From positions 1 to 64,000 of the forward strand of contig JAILEY010000059.1 of NCBI GenBank assembly GCA_024687165.1: a stretch of DNA of 64,000 bases. The letters are read 5' to 3'. A program made the translations under genes and the position numbers. Origin of the DNA: Treponema sp. Its GTDB lineage: Bacteria; Spirochaetota; Spirochaetia; Treponematales; Treponemataceae. Numbering within the stretch: the stretch's first letter is position 1; each line of letters begins with the position of its first letter. Shown here piece by piece: positions 1 through 10,357 of this stretch. The notes under the pieces are model-generated. The model did no database searches. It was not told the DNA's origin and saw only the letters and a program-made list of their open reading frames with translations.

Positions 1-1
1 A

Positions 2-1123
2 ATGAAATTTACTTTTGATAAAGATACAATGATAAAAGAAATTTCCATTGCTCAGGAAATTATTTCTACAAAAAATGCAGGATCAATTCTTTCAAATATT
101 CTTCTTAATGCATCAGATAATAAACTTACAATTAAAGCAACAGATGTAAAAGTAAATTTTGAAACTCAAATTCCAGTTCAGGTAATTGAAGAAGGATCTA
201 CTACAATTTATTGTGATAAATTCATGACAATTTTAAGCCGTCTTGGTTCTGGAGAAATTGAATTTATTCAGGAAAATAAAGAAGGTGAACAGTCTGTAAA
301 AGTAAAGATTCAGCCTGTAGGAAAAAAGACAAATCTTGTAATGAAGAGCATGAGTCAGGAAAAATTCCCAGAATTTGCTTCTGCTGATAATGTTCCATAT
401 TTTGAAGTTTCATCAAAAGATGTAAAAGAAATGATTGCTCAGACTTCATTTGCTGTAAGTGAAGATGAAACACGCTATTTTATGAATGGTGTTTATTTTG
501 AAAAGAAAGGTGACAATCTTAATATGGTTGCAACAGATGGTCGCCGCTTGAGTTTTATTTCAAAGAATATTCTTGCTGGAATCAGTGATTTTCCTGCAGC
601 AATTGTTCATCCAAAAATTCTTAACATTATTCTCAGACATGCTCCGGAAGAAGGAAATATTTTTGTTGCAGTTGTAGACAAAATGATTTTCTTTAAGTTT
701 GGAAATTATAAATTTGGTGCAGTTCTTCTTGAAGGACAGTTTCCTAATTATGAAAGAGTAATTCCAGAAAGTCAGTCTCATTCATTCCAGGTTCAGAAAG
801 AAGATCTTGTTAATGCTCTTAAAGTTGTAGAAGTAATGGTTGATAAAAAAGCTGGAAGAGTATTCTTTACAATTTCTGATGGAGTTTTAAAGATTTCTTC
901 TGCTCAGTCTGAACAGGGAAGCGCTGATGAAGAAATTCCATGTCAGTATGCAGGAGATTCTTATACAATCGCTTTGAATCTTCGTTATGTAGAAGAACCT
1001 CTTAAGGGAATTGATTCGGAAAGAATTTGTTTTGAGTTTACAGAAGAAATGAAAGCTGTAACAATGAGACCAGAACCTGCAGCAGATTACTTTCATATCA
1101 TAATGCCAATGCAGAAAGAATAG
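2..1123 (+). CDS. dnaN: DNA polymerase III beta subunit (sliding clamp)
   Basis: 373 aa ORF with clamp-like sequence (ATDGRRLSF, C-terminal YFHIIMPMQ); followed by recF. Confidence 0.97.
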   Translation: MKFTFDKDTMIKEISIAQEIISTKNAGSILSNILLNASDNKLTIKATDVKVNFETQIPVQVIEEGSTTIYCDKFMTILSRLGSGEIEFIQENKEGEQSVKVKIQPVGKKTNLVMKSMSQEKFPEFASADNVPYFEVSSKDVKEMIAQTSFAVSEDETRYFMNGVYFEKKGDNLNMVATDGRRLSFISKNILAGISDFPAAIVHPKILNIILRHAPEEGNIFVAVVDKMIFFKFGNYKFGAVLLEGQFPNYERVIPESQSHSFQVQKEDLVNALKVVEVMVDKKAGRVFFTISDGVLKISSAQSEQGSADEEIPCQYAGDSYTIALNLRYVEEPLKGIDSERICFEFTEEMKAVTMRPEPAADYFHIIMPMQKE

Positions 1124-1132
1124 AAATAATAA

Positions 1133-2236
1133 ATGTTTCTTTCTTTAACTCCATATAATTTTAGAAATCTCATGAACCAGACAATTGATATCTCGGCTCG
1201 TGAGGTTTTTTTTTGCGGAGAAAATGGTCAGGGAAAAAGTAATCTTCTTGAAGCATTATATTATTCTTCGTATGGATCTTCTTTTAGAACTCATTCAGAA
1301 AATGAAATGATAAAAAAAGAAAATTCTGAAATGAGTGTTCATGCAATTTTTAAATGTGAAAATGAATCAACACATACAACTTCAATTATTTTAAGCGGAA
1401 AAAATAAAAAAATTGAAAAAGATGGAAAAATACTTCATGACAGAAAAGAACTTATAAATACAATGCCGTGTGTTCTTTATAATCATGATGATCTGGATTT
1501 TGCAGTTGGAGAACCAGAGAGGCGCAGATTTTTTATTGATCAGTCTTTGAGTATGTATGATGTAATGTATATCGATATTTTACGTCGATATAAAAAGGTC
1601 CTTAAAAATCGAAACATAAGTTTAAAAGAAAAACAGTATGATATTTTGGAAACTTATGATTTTCAGCTTGTACAAAGTGGATTAGAAATTCAGAAGAAAA
1701 GAAAAGATGCTGTTTTTAAATTTAATCAGATTTTTGGAAATCTTTATGAAAAAGTCAGTGGAATTGATGGTGTAAGTATAAGATATAAGCCGTCCTGGAA
1801 AAAAGAAGAAGACGATTGTAGTTTTGGAGATACAAGTATTCCTTCAATGGAATATGTTTTAAATAAAATAAAAAGTATGAGGGATGCAGAAAAAATAATG
1901 CAGACTACAATGAGTGGACCTCATAGAGATAGAATCATATTTGAAAGAAATAATCAGGTTTTTGTTCCTACAGCATCAACAGGACAAAAAAGACTTCTTG
2001 TTTTAATTTTGAGAACGGCTCAGGCTGTTTTTTATAATCAAATTACAGGAAAGAAACCCGTACTTCTTATGGATGATGTTCTTCTTGAACTTGATCCTGA
2101 AAAAAGAAAAAAGTTCACTGCCCTGCTCCCGGATTATGAACAGTTGTTTTGTACTTTTTTGCCTGGTGAGCCATATGAAAATTATGTAAGGGAAACTACA
2201 AAAATTTTTAATGTTAAAAATGGAGAATGTAAATAA
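1133..2236 (+). CDS. recF: DNA replication/repair protein RecF
   Basis: Walker A (GENGQGKSNLLEALYY), STGQKRLLVLILRTAQ signature, LLMDDVLLELD Walker B; dnaN-recF order. Confidence 0.96.
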   Translation: MFLSLTPYNFRNLMNQTIDISAREVFFCGENGQGKSNLLEALYYSSYGSSFRTHSENEMIKKENSEMSVHAIFKCENESTHTTSIILSGKNKKIEKDGKILHDRKELINTMPCVLYNHDDLDFAVGEPERRRFFIDQSLSMYDVMYIDILRRYKKVLKNRNISLKEKQYDILETYDFQLVQSGLEIQKKRKDAVFKFNQIFGNLYEKVSGIDGVSIRYKPSWKKEEDDCSFGDTSIPSMEYVLNKIKSMRDAEKIMQTTMSGPHRDRIIFERNNQVFVPTASTGQKRLLVLILRTAQAVFYNQITGKKPVLLMDDVLLELDPEKRKKFTALLPDYEQLFCTFLPGEPYENYVRETTKIFNVKNGECK

Positions 2237-2239
2237 AAT

Positions 2240-2755
2240 ATGGAACAAATAACTTCATTTGGTGAAGTCATAAATAATGTTTTTAAAAATATTTCTCTTG
2301 AAGATTCAAATAAAGCTGTGAATATTTACAACGAATGGAAAAGAATTCTCTGCAGAATAAAATCATCAAATCCAAATGAAGGACAAAATATAGCAGATCA
2401 CAGCAGAGTAATAGATTTAAAAAATGGAATTTTGTTGATAGAAGTAGATCATCCCGGCTGGCAGAATTTGATTCAGTTTTATAAAAAATTTATTTTGAAG
2501 GGATTTGAATTTTCGTTTCCTGAATTGAAAATAAAAACAATGGCTTTCAGATTGAAAGGAAATGATTTTGGACTTGCAGATGTAAATTCAGTTGAAAAAA
2601 TAAAAAAAAAAATAGAAAAAAGAGCTGAAGAAGAAGAAAAAGCAATTAAAAATGCGGTAATTTCATCTGAAAATTCAGATAATAATAAAAAAAATCTGGA
2701 AATTCCTGAAGAAATGAAAAGTATTTTTGAATCCTGGCAAAATTCAATTGACTAA
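2240..2755 (+). CDS. DUF721 (DciA-like) domain protein
   Basis: Position after recF; motif NGILLIEVDHPGWQNLIQFYKKFIL typical of DUF721. Confidence 0.8.
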   Translation: MEQITSFGEVINNVFKNISLEDSNKAVNIYNEWKRILCRIKSSNPNEGQNIADHSRVIDLKNGILLIEVDHPGWQNLIQFYKKFILKGFEFSFPELKIKTMAFRLKGNDFGLADVNSVEKIKKKIEKRAEEEEKAIKNAVISSENSDNNKKNLEIPEEMKSIFESWQNSID

Positions 2756-2821
2756 CTCTTCAAAAGAATGGTATTATCGTTCCACTAAACTGAAAATAAT
2801 TTATTTATAGGAGTCGTTTTT

Positions 2822-2977
2822 ATGTTACGTACATATCAACCTAGCAAAGTAAAACGCAATAGAAAATTTGGTTTCCGTGCACGCATGGCTACACGCGGTG
2901 GACGTATGGTTCTTGCAAGAAGAAGAGCTAAGGGTCGTCATAAGCTTACAATTTCTGACGAAAAGAAGCCTTACTGA
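2822..2977 (+). CDS. rpmH: 50S ribosomal protein L34
   Basis: Manual translation [51 protein letters not shown]; too short for the supplied ORF track; precedes rnpA. Confidence 0.97.
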   Translation: MLRTYQPSKVKRNRKFGFRARMATRGGRMVLARRRAKGRHKLTISDEKKPY

Positions 2978-2992
2978 TTTTGCTAATTTAGG

Positions 2993-3355
2993 ATGGATAC
3001 GGATTTGAATAAAACAGGGTGTTTTAAACGTTCAGAGCACATTAAGCATCCTGCCGACATCCAGAATCTTTTTAAAAAGGGGAAGAAAGTTAGTATATAT
3101 GGAGCAAAAATGTTCTATATTGAAAATAATCTTTCTTATAATAGAATAGGATTCCCTCTTCCCCGTGGCTATGGAAATGCTATTGAAAGAAATAAATCTA
3201 AGCGCTATAGCCGTGAATCATATCGTTTTTTTAAATCACACCTGAACACCGGTTTTGATATTTTATTGCTTGTCTTTCCCGGAAATGACTCGTTCCTCTC
3301 GCGGTGTGAACAATTTAAGACATTATGCAAAAAAGCTGGTTTATTAAAGGAATAA
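2993..3355 (+). CDS. rnpA: ribonuclease P protein component
   Basis: Between rpmH and yidD; NxxKR-like [14 protein letters not shown] motif. Confidence 0.88.
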   Translation: MDTDLNKTGCFKRSEHIKHPADIQNLFKKGKKVSIYGAKMFYIENNLSYNRIGFPLPRGYGNAIERNKSKRYSRESYRFFKSHLNTGFDILLLVFPGNDSFLSRCEQFKTLCKKAGLLKE

Positions 3356-3573
3356 GAAATTTTATTGTAAAATTTTTTATTGTTTTAATACGGTTTTATC
3401 AGATTTGTATTTCTCCTCTATTTCCTCCAAGCTGCAGATTTACACCGACGTGTTCAAATTATGCACTGGAGGCATTTCGCAAATATGGTCCTTTTAAAGG
3501 ACTTTATCTTTCAGTAAAAAGAATTCTTAGATGTAATCCGTTCTGTAAAGGCGGATATGATCCTGTACCTTAA
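3325..3573 (+). CDS. yidD: membrane protein insertion efficiency factor YidD
   Basis: [54 protein letters not shown] is diagnostic of YidD. Confidence 0.97.
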   Translation: MQKSWFIKGIRNFIVKFFIVLIRFYQICISPLFPPSCRFTPTCSNYALEAFRKYGPFKGLYLSVKRILRCNPFCKGGYDPVP

Positions 3574-3594
3574 ATTTTTTATTGGGAAAACAAA

Positions 3595-5370
3595 ATGGAA
3601 AAAAATACTATTATTGCAATCGTTTTGTCTTCACTTGTTATTATTGGATCACTTATTTTTCAGACAAAAGTAATGGTTCCAAAACAGCAGGCAGCAGCAA
3701 AACAGCAGAGAATTGAACAGGCAAAAAAAGAAGCTGAAAAAAAAGCAGAAGCCGAAGTTCAGCAGCTTGAAGAAATGAAAACAGAAGAAGTTCAAGAATT
3801 TGTTTCAGCTTCAGAAGAAGAAAACCTTAAAGAAGAATTCATAACTTATGAAAATGATATTGTAAAAGTTATGTTTACTACAAAAGGTGGTGATGTAATC
3901 AGCTATATTCTTAAAAATCATCCTGATAAAGACACTGGAATGGGTGTTGAGATGGTTAGAAATTATACTGATAAAAACAGAGCCTTTACTCTCGCCTTTG
4001 GAAATTATGTTGTAAATGATATTTTCAAATGTACACAGAAAGATAATGAAATAATTTTTACAAAGGAAATAGATCTTAATGGAAAAAAAGTTAATCTTGG
4101 AAAAAGATATTCTTTTAAAGATGGTGATTATCTTTTTAAGATTGATGTAGCTGTTAAGTCAAAAGATGGAACTCCAGTTGATTCAGAATATACAATTAGA
4201 ACTTCTCCACAGATTGGTCCTGAATACAACAAGAATGATAAATATGAAACAAGACAGTTTCTTGCATTGGATAAAGGAAAAAAATACAAGAAAGATATAA
4301 AAGATAAAACATTTAAGCTTAAACAAACAGACTGGGCTGGTATTGCTGGAAAATACTTTACTATGCTCATTAAGCCGGAATCAAGCAGCCTTGTATCTAA
4401 TAAAGTTAAGGTTTCTTCCGGAGACAAAGTTTCACAGGCATTTATTACAAGAAAAACAATTACAGAAAATAATGTAAATGATGTTTATTATATTTATGTT
4501 GGTCCACGCCAGGAAAGTGAGCTGATTAAATATAATGATAAAAACAAGAACGAGTGGAAAATTACAAAAGCAAAATTCAATGAAGCTCTTCAGACAAGCG
4601 GTATTCTTTCTCCAATTGAAAGATTCTTAAATTGGTGTATGGAACTCATCTTTAAGCTTGTAAAAAACTGGGGTGTTTCAATTATCGTTTTAACAGTTCT
4701 TTTGAAGCTCGTTCTTTTCCCGTTGAATAAAAAATCATCAATGGGAACACTTAAGATGCAGCAGATTCAGCCAAAGATGAAGGAACTTCAGGAAAAATAT
4801 AAAGATGACAGACAGCGTCTTTCAGTTGAAATGCAGAAGCTTTATAAAGAAGCAGGCTATAATCCGATGAGCGGATGTCTTCCAATGATTTTCCAGATGA
4901 TTATTCTTTTTGCACTTTATAATGTTTTCAACAATTATTTTGAATTCCGTGGTGCACTTTTCATAAAGGGATGGATTGAAGATCTTTCTGTAGGAGACAG
5001 CATCCTTTCATGGAAAACACAGATTCCATTTATTTCTGCATTTACAATGAATCAGCTTAGACTTTTGCCTTTCATTTATACAGTTTCACAGCTTTTGAAT
5101 GGTAAAATATCTCAGTTTGCAAATCCAGCAGCATCAAATGGACAGATGAAATTCATGATGTATGGACTTCCGTTGATTTTCTTCTTCCTTTTTTACAATG
5201 TTCCAAGTGGACTTTTGTTGTATTGGGCAGTAAGTAATATTCTTCAGATTGGACAGCAGCTTGTAATAAACAGCATCATGAAGAAAAAGCGTGCAGAAAT
5301 TGCTTTATCAGAAAAAAAAGTAAATGCCAATGAATTGAAATTCAAGAGCGGAAAAAAGAAGAGCAGATAA
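3595..5370 (+). CDS. yidC: membrane protein insertase YidC
   Basis: 591 aa; N-terminal TM, periplasmic domain, C-terminal YidC/Oxa1 core (KMKELQEKYKDDRQRLSVEMQKLYKEAGYNPMSGCLPMIFQMIILFALY). Confidence 0.97.
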   Translation: MEKNTIIAIVLSSLVIIGSLIFQTKVMVPKQQAAAKQQRIEQAKKEAEKKAEAEVQQLEEMKTEEVQEFVSASEEENLKEEFITYENDIVKVMFTTKGGDVISYILKNHPDKDTGMGVEMVRNYTDKNRAFTLAFGNYVVNDIFKCTQKDNEIIFTKEIDLNGKKVNLGKRYSFKDGDYLFKIDVAVKSKDGTPVDSEYTIRTSPQIGPEYNKNDKYETRQFLALDKGKKYKKDIKDKTFKLKQTDWAGIAGKYFTMLIKPESSSLVSNKVKVSSGDKVSQAFITRKTITENNVNDVYYIYVGPRQESELIKYNDKNKNEWKITKAKFNEALQTSGILSPIERFLNWCMELIFKLVKNWGVSIIVLTVLLKLVLFPLNKKSSMGTLKMQQIQPKMKELQEKYKDDRQRLSVEMQKLYKEAGYNPMSGCLPMIFQMIILFALYNVFNNYFEFRGALFIKGWIEDLSVGDSILSWKTQIPFISAFTMNQLRLLPFIYTVSQLLNGKISQFANPAASNGQMKFMMYGLPLIFFFLFYNVPSGLLLYWAVSNILQIGQQLVINSIMKKKRAEIALSEKKVNANELKFKSGKKKSR

Positions 5371-5393
5371 AATACACAGTAAGGAGTGTTTAT

Positions 5394-6107
5394 ATGACAT
5401 ACGAATACGAAGGAAAAACAGAAAAAGATGCAATCGAAAAGGCAGCAACAGAACTTGGACTTGAAAAAGATCAGTTCGATGTAGAAATTCTTGAATCACA
5501 GAAAAAGAGTCTTTTTAAGAATGGATACGTAAAAATCAGAGTTCATACAGTTGATTCTCCAAATCAGAATTCTTCTGCAGAATTTGACGGAAAAATTCCT
5601 GAATCAAAATCAAATAACCGCATGGCAGTAGCAAATCCACTTCCACAGGATGAATTTGAACAGAAGCTTATTGATTTTACAAAAAACATGATTGAAAAAA
5701 TGGGCTATGAAGTTACTGTTGAAGTAATGTTCCGTGAAGATAAAAAAATCGGAATTAAACTTACAAGTGCATCATCTTCAATTCTTATCGGCCGCAAGGG
5801 TAAGAATCTTGATGCAATGCAGCTTCTTGTAAATGTTTATGCAGGTCATCTTGGACGTGAAGATGTAAGAATCATTCTTGATACAGAAAATTACAGAATC
5901 CGTCGTGAAGAATCTCTTGTTCGTCTTGCATATGTTACAGCAGACAAAGTTCGCCAGAAGAAAACTTCAATTCTTCTTGAACCAATGAATCCGTTTGAAA
6001 GAAGACTTATTCATACTACATTAAATGATATCACAGATATTGAAACTAAATCGGAAGGAGATGGTTTATATAAGCAGGTACGTGTAATCTATAAAGGAGT
6101 ACGCTGA
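5394..6107 (+). CDS. jag: Jag/KhpB-type RNA-binding protein (Jag_N-KH-R3H)
   Basis: N-terminal Jag domain (YEGKTEKDAIEKAATELGL), KH (LIGRKGKNLDAMQLLVN), R3H-like C-terminus; follows yidC. Confidence 0.93.
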   Translation: MTYEYEGKTEKDAIEKAATELGLEKDQFDVEILESQKKSLFKNGYVKIRVHTVDSPNQNSSAEFDGKIPESKSNNRMAVANPLPQDEFEQKLIDFTKNMIEKMGYEVTVEVMFREDKKIGIKLTSASSSILIGRKGKNLDAMQLLVNVYAGHLGREDVRIILDTENYRIRREESLVRLAYVTADKVRQKKTSILLEPMNPFERRLIHTTLNDITDIETKSEGDGLYKQVRVIYKGVR

Positions 6108-6161
6108 TTAATAAAACTTCATGAAAGGGCTTCTGCGTCTGTGGAAGCCTGATTAGGAGGC

Positions 6162-6929
6162 ATGATAAAAATGAAATCTGCTTTTAAAACTATTTTATCA
6201 GCCGGGATTTTAGCTGTAATATCTGTATCCAGTGCAAGTGCATTTTATGTATCAGATGTAGTAGAAGAAGGATACAGACCTTTAATGAGAGACGGAAAAG
6301 TTGAAAAAATTGATGACAGTTCAAAATCAACTTTGAGTCTTACTCCTGCTACAGATCTTTCAAAAAAAATTGCTGATTATAATTCTTTAAAGGGTGACCC
6401 TACCCTCATAAAAGAAAAACTAATGCTTGTTTCAAAAGACGAGCTTACAGTAGAAAAAGCTTCTGAAATCTTAAGAAGTATCAGCAAAATGGAAGGTCTG
6501 ACTTATTATTCTCATACTGCTAAAAAGAGAAAAGTCCTCTATAAAAAAGCATATTGTGTAAATGGCCCGGATTCAACAAAAAAAGTTGCAGATAAAACAG
6601 AAGGTTCTGCTGAAAATCTTGTTCAGTACTGTATGCTTGATGATAATTCCCTTGGAAAAATTAATTACGAACTTAATTATCATCAGAATGAAAAAGAAGT
6701 TGCCGTAACATTTAAAAATACTACTGATGTTGAATTTGCTTTTGTTACCGCTGTAGAAGATGAAAATATTAATATTGGTGTTTCTGTAACGGAATGTGAA
6801 AACGGATATCTTGTTTACATGTATATTCGCGCAAAGTATAAAAAAATCAGCGTAATAGAGGGAAGAATTAAAGATTCTCTTGAAGCAAGACTGGATGCAG
6901 TTTATGATTGGTTCATGAGTCAAATATAA
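6162..6929 (+). CDS. secreted hypothetical protein
   Basis: 255 aa with N-terminal signal peptide ([20 protein letters not shown]); RBS AGGAGG upstream; no recognised domain. Confidence 0.7.
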   Translation: MIKMKSAFKTILSAGILAVISVSSASAFYVSDVVEEGYRPLMRDGKVEKIDDSSKSTLSLTPATDLSKKIADYNSLKGDPTLIKEKLMLVSKDELTVEKASEILRSISKMEGLTYYSHTAKKRKVLYKKAYCVNGPDSTKKVADKTEGSAENLVQYCMLDDNSLGKINYELNYHQNEKEVAVTFKNTTDVEFAFVTAVEDENINIGVSVTECENGYLVYMYIRAKYKKISVIEGRIKDSLEARLDAVYDWFMSQI

Positions 6930-6946
6930 ATCGCGGGAGGAAAAAA

Positions 6947-7984
6947 TTGAAAAAATTATTAAGCACACTGCTGTTTGGCTGTGTAATTTTAAATTTTGGA
7001 GTTAGTAAACCTATGAAACAGTTGGAAGGAAAAGAAGGCGTTTTTGCTGTAATGGAAACAAGTAAGGGAGATATTTATCTTGAATTATTCTATAAAGATA
7101 CTCCTCTTACAGTAACAAATTTTGTTGGACTTGCAGAAGGAACTCTTGATGCTGCAAAAGGAAAAAAATTTTATGATGGATTAAAATTTCATCGTGTAAT
7201 TGCTGATTTTATGATTCAGGGTGGAGATCCACAGGGAACTGGTGCCGGCGGTCCTGGATATAGATTTGGTGATGAATGGTGTGATAAATATTCTTTTGAT
7301 AAACCGGGATATCTTGCAATGGCAAATGCAGGACCAAATACAAATGGAAGTCAGTTCTTTATTACACATGTTCCAACAGACTGGCTTAATGGAAAGCACA
7401 CAATTTTTGGAAAGGTTGTTGACGGTGGATCTCAGGCTACAGTAAATGCAGTAGCTCAGGGAGATTTGATTAAGAGCGTAACAATTGTAAGAAAAGGTGC
7501 TGAAGCAGAAAAATTTACAGCAACACAAGCAGATTTTGATAGTCTTAATGCTGAAAATAAAAAGAAGCAGCAGGAAGCACTTGTAAAGAAAAATGCTGAA
7601 AAAATTAAAGCTGTAGAAAAAGCTTTCCCAGGATTTAAGAAAGATTCAAATGGAATTTATTTTAAGACAACCAAAGAAGGTTCTGGTTCAGTATGTGGAA
7701 AAAATAAAAATGTAACTGTTGAATATAAAGGTTATCTTGTAGATGGTACTGTTTTTGATGGTTCTGCAAAACTTTTGAAAGGTGGACATGAACCTTTGGA
7801 TTTCCAGACTGCAGCAGGTCAGATGATTCCAGGATTTGATATTATGGTTCAGGAAATGAAAAAAGGAGAAGTAAGAACAATTGTTATTCCTTCGGACCTC
7901 GCTTATGGCGACAGAGGATATCCGGGAGTAATTCCAGGTGGTGCTTATATTGCTTTTGATATAGAACTTGTTAAGATTAATTAA
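6947..7984 (+). CDS. exported two-domain peptidyl-prolyl isomerase (cyclophilin-FKBP fusion)
   Basis: Probable TTG start at 6947 after GGGAGG, giving [20 protein letters not shown] signal peptide; cyclophilin core ([19 protein letters not shown]...[11 protein letters not shown]), then FKBP core ([18 protein letters not shown]...[29 protein letters not shown]). Confidence 0.92.
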   Translation: MKKLLSTLLFGCVILNFGVSKPMKQLEGKEGVFAVMETSKGDIYLELFYKDTPLTVTNFVGLAEGTLDAAKGKKFYDGLKFHRVIADFMIQGGDPQGTGAGGPGYRFGDEWCDKYSFDKPGYLAMANAGPNTNGSQFFITHVPTDWLNGKHTIFGKVVDGGSQATVNAVAQGDLIKSVTIVRKGAEAEKFTATQADFDSLNAENKKKQQEALVKKNAEKIKAVEKAFPGFKKDSNGIYFKTTKEGSGSVCGKNKNVTVEYKGYLVDGTVFDGSAKLLKGGHEPLDFQTAAGQMIPGFDIMVQEMKKGEVRTIVIPSDLAYGDRGYPGVIPGGAYIAFDIELVKIN

Positions 7985-8002
7985 TAAATTATAAAAAGAA
8001 CA

Positions 8003-8035
8003 GGCGGCGTCAGGTTTGATTGCCGCTTTTTTTAT
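8003..8035 (+). terminator. Rho-independent terminator after the PPIase gene
   Basis: GCGGC...GCCGC stem followed by TTTTTTTATTT. Confidence 0.8.
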
Positions 8036-8043
8036 TTAAATAA

Positions 8044-8165
8044 TGTGGAAAAGTCAATTTATCCACAGAGTTATCCACAAAATTTAATAAGTTTTCCACA
8101 AAAAAATGTGGAAATTCACCAAAATTAATATACTTTTACACAAGTTTTCCACAGTATGTGGAAAA
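8044..8165. promoter_or_regulatory. cluster of DnaA-box-like sequences (candidate oriC or DnaA-titration/regulatory site)
   Basis: Two exact TTATCCACA (8059-8067, 8071-8079); TTTTCCACA at 8092-8100 and 8145-8153; inverted TGTGGAAAA at 8044-8052 and 8157-8165; TGTGGAAAT at 8107-8115; TTTTACACA at 8134-8142. Confidence 0.75.
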
Positions 8166-8226
8166 TTCAGTAAATTTTTGAGTACTAGAAATAAATCTAG
8201 TAGTAAAATTTGTTGCGGAAAACAGT

Positions 8227-8982
8227 ATGACAGATAAACAGTGGAATGCATTTTGTAATTTTAAAGAAAAATATAAAGAATTATGTAAAAAATGGGGACA
8301 GATTTCAGAAAAACTGTACCCTTTGCAGAAAGAAGCGGCAAAAAAAGATACTCCAGACTATGAAATAGAAAATTCAATTGTTTACAATTCAGCTTACGAG
8401 AAAATTACAAAAGATGATGAAATAAAAATTATTGTAATTGGGGACAATCCTGGAAAAGAAGAACAGCAGAATAATAAGTTAAGCTATCTTGTTGGACAGG
8501 CTGGAAGAATTGCAGATGGATTTTTTAAGCGTAATTCAGAACTTAATGTTGATTTTAGAAAGAATGTTTTGATCATGAATAAAACTCCAGTTCACACTGC
8601 AAAAACTAGTCATTTAAAATTTGTTCTCAAAAATGGTGACAGTTCTGTGAAAGAAGTCTTGGAAGAAAGTCAAAGAGAATGTGCAATGCTTACTGCAGAA
8701 TTACAAAAAAATCTTGGATGTAAAATCTGGCTTGTAGGATATTCGGAATTAAAGGAAAAAAGAATATTTGACGGGTACAGAAAGTGCTTTGCCGTTCAAT
8801 ATGATGGTGACAGTTTGAACTGGGAAAAAATATTTGTTTATCAGCATTTTTCAATGAACAGATTTCTTGTAGATTTGAAAGAATTCAGAGAGAAAAATCC
8901 TCAGTTATTGTTAGAAGAATCTTTGTATAAATTAGGACATTTGCACAGGGATGAAATTTTTGACTGTTACCAAAAAAGGTGA
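8227..8982 (+). CDS. uracil-DNA glycosylase superfamily-like protein
   Basis: IIVIGDNPGKEE resembles the UDG-superfamily motif 1 (GxxPGxxE); MNKTPVHTAK and IWLVGYSEL fit a UDG fold; distant. Confidence 0.45.
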   Translation: MTDKQWNAFCNFKEKYKELCKKWGQISEKLYPLQKEAAKKDTPDYEIENSIVYNSAYEKITKDDEIKIIVIGDNPGKEEQQNNKLSYLVGQAGRIADGFFKRNSELNVDFRKNVLIMNKTPVHTAKTSHLKFVLKNGDSSVKEVLEESQRECAMLTAELQKNLGCKIWLVGYSELKEKRIFDGYRKCFAVQYDGDSLNWEKIFVYQHFSMNRFLVDLKEFREKNPQLLLEESLYKLGHLHRDEIFDCYQKR

Positions 8983-8986
8983 CAGA

Positions 8987-10342
8987 TTATAATTCACTGA
9001 GATTTTCAAGGTAGTTTGAAAGCTTGTTTTTAATCAAGAAATCAGTAAGGGCACATTGATTCAAAAGAGAAAGAGGGCTTCCAAAACTTTTGTATCGTTC
9101 TTTATAGCTTTGACAAATTGACTTTGGAGAAACAATAAAGGTTGTATTAATATTTTTTGATATAAGATTAGAAAAGCAGTTAAGGTAAATTACATTATCT
9201 TTTGTTGCTTTTTCATACAGACTGTTTATTTTTTTGATTTCTGTTGAAGTATCATATTCAAAAATAAACCTGTAATTTCTGCTGTTTGCCCAGCTTAAAA
9301 TTTTTTCATTTCGTTCAGAAAGATTCAGACCGTTTTGTGAATCCCTGGAATCAATAAAAGCAATTGTTGCATTACTTTTTTCAAGCTCTTCTATTTTCAT
9401 TCCATATTCATCTTTAGGAAGAAAAATAACTTCAAATCCCGCAAGTTTAAAAATATCTGTTACTCTGGAATTAAAACCTTCAGCACAGGCAACTATTGGT
9501 CTGATAATTTCATCTTCTTCCTTAGAACATTCAGCTTTTTGCAGAAGACCCGAAAGCTTTCTGACTGGTTTTTGAAAATCATCAAGTAACAAAAGCTTAT
9601 AAAGAAGATTTGCCCGGTTTGAACCAACAATAATAAATGCAGGATTAACGTTAATTTTGTGAAATTTATATAAAAAAGCGGCTATTGCAATTCTCAGTGG
9701 AGCTTCACCCGTAATATCGCTGTTTTTGTTTCTTTCAAGTCTGTTTTTATGCTCAAAAATTGCTGTTGTGTAGGATTCAACAAGTGCTTCTGCCGGTGAA
9801 AAAATAGTTTTATTCACATGTTCTGAATTAATTAAATCTCCGGAATTCATTAAAACCTGTGTAGATTTGTTTTTTGAATTTGAAAGTTGAGATTTAAAAG
9901 ACATACCTTCAGTAGGAAATGGTGTATCAAGTATAAAAGTTGAAGATTTATTCTGAAGTTCTTTTTGATCGTAAGTTTCTTTTAGTATTGAATCAACGGT
10001 AGGTACAGATTCTTTTTCCTGCTGTTTTGTGTCTTCAGAAGTTGTTGTGAAATTTTCTTTAGCAGGTTCGATATTATCTTTATTGTTTACATAATATCCG
10101 CTTTTTGAAAGTGAATAAATATAACCGTCTTTTTCCAGTTCATCGTATGCTTTTGTAACTGTATTTTTACTTATTTTATAGTCAGAGGAAAGAATTCTTA
10201 TTGAAGGTAATTTGTAATTTTCAGGGAGAACATTATTTTTGATGGCTTCAACAAAAAATAAATAAAGCTGATGATACTTTTTTACTTTGCTGTCATTGTC
10301 AATTTTTATATCTAAAATAATATTTTCCACTGGTAGCTCCAA
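8987..10342 (-). CDS. GntR-family MocR-like regulator (wHTH plus degenerate aminotransferase-like domain)
   Basis: N-terminal wHTH YKLPSIRILSSDYKISKNTVTKAYDELEKDGYIYSLSKSGYYV; C-terminal approximately 300 aa with fold-type-I aminotransferase layout. Confidence 0.85.
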   Translation of the reverse strand: MELPVENIILDIKIDNDSKVKKYHQLYLFFVEAIKNNVLPENYKLPSIRILSSDYKISKNTVTKAYDELEKDGYIYSLSKSGYYVNNKDNIEPAKENFTTTSEDTKQQEKESVPTVDSILKETYDQKELQNKSSTFILDTPFPTEGMSFKSQLSNSKNKSTQVLMNSGDLINSEHVNKTIFSPAEALVESYTTAIFEHKNRLERNKNSDITGEAPLRIAIAAFLYKFHKINVNPAFIIVGSNRANLLYKLLLLDDFQKPVRKLSGLLQKAECSKEEDEIIRPIVACAEGFNSRVTDIFKLAGFEVIFLPKDEYGMKIEELEKSNATIAFIDSRDSQNGLNLSERNEKILSWANSRNYRFIFEYDTSTEIKKINSLYEKATKDNVIYLNCFSNLISKNINTTFIVSPKSICQSYKERYKSFGSPLSLLNQCALTDFLIKNKLSNYLENLSEL

Positions 10343-10357
10343 GAAAAAACTGTCCCC

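Noticed and set aside
3325-3355. rnpA-yidD overlap as an anomaly
   Set aside because: Short overlaps between these genes are common in bacteria.
6126-6151. GGCTTC...GAAGCC hairpin between jag and the next gene as a terminator
   Set aside because: No U-tract follows and it abuts the RBS; a terminator cannot be supported.
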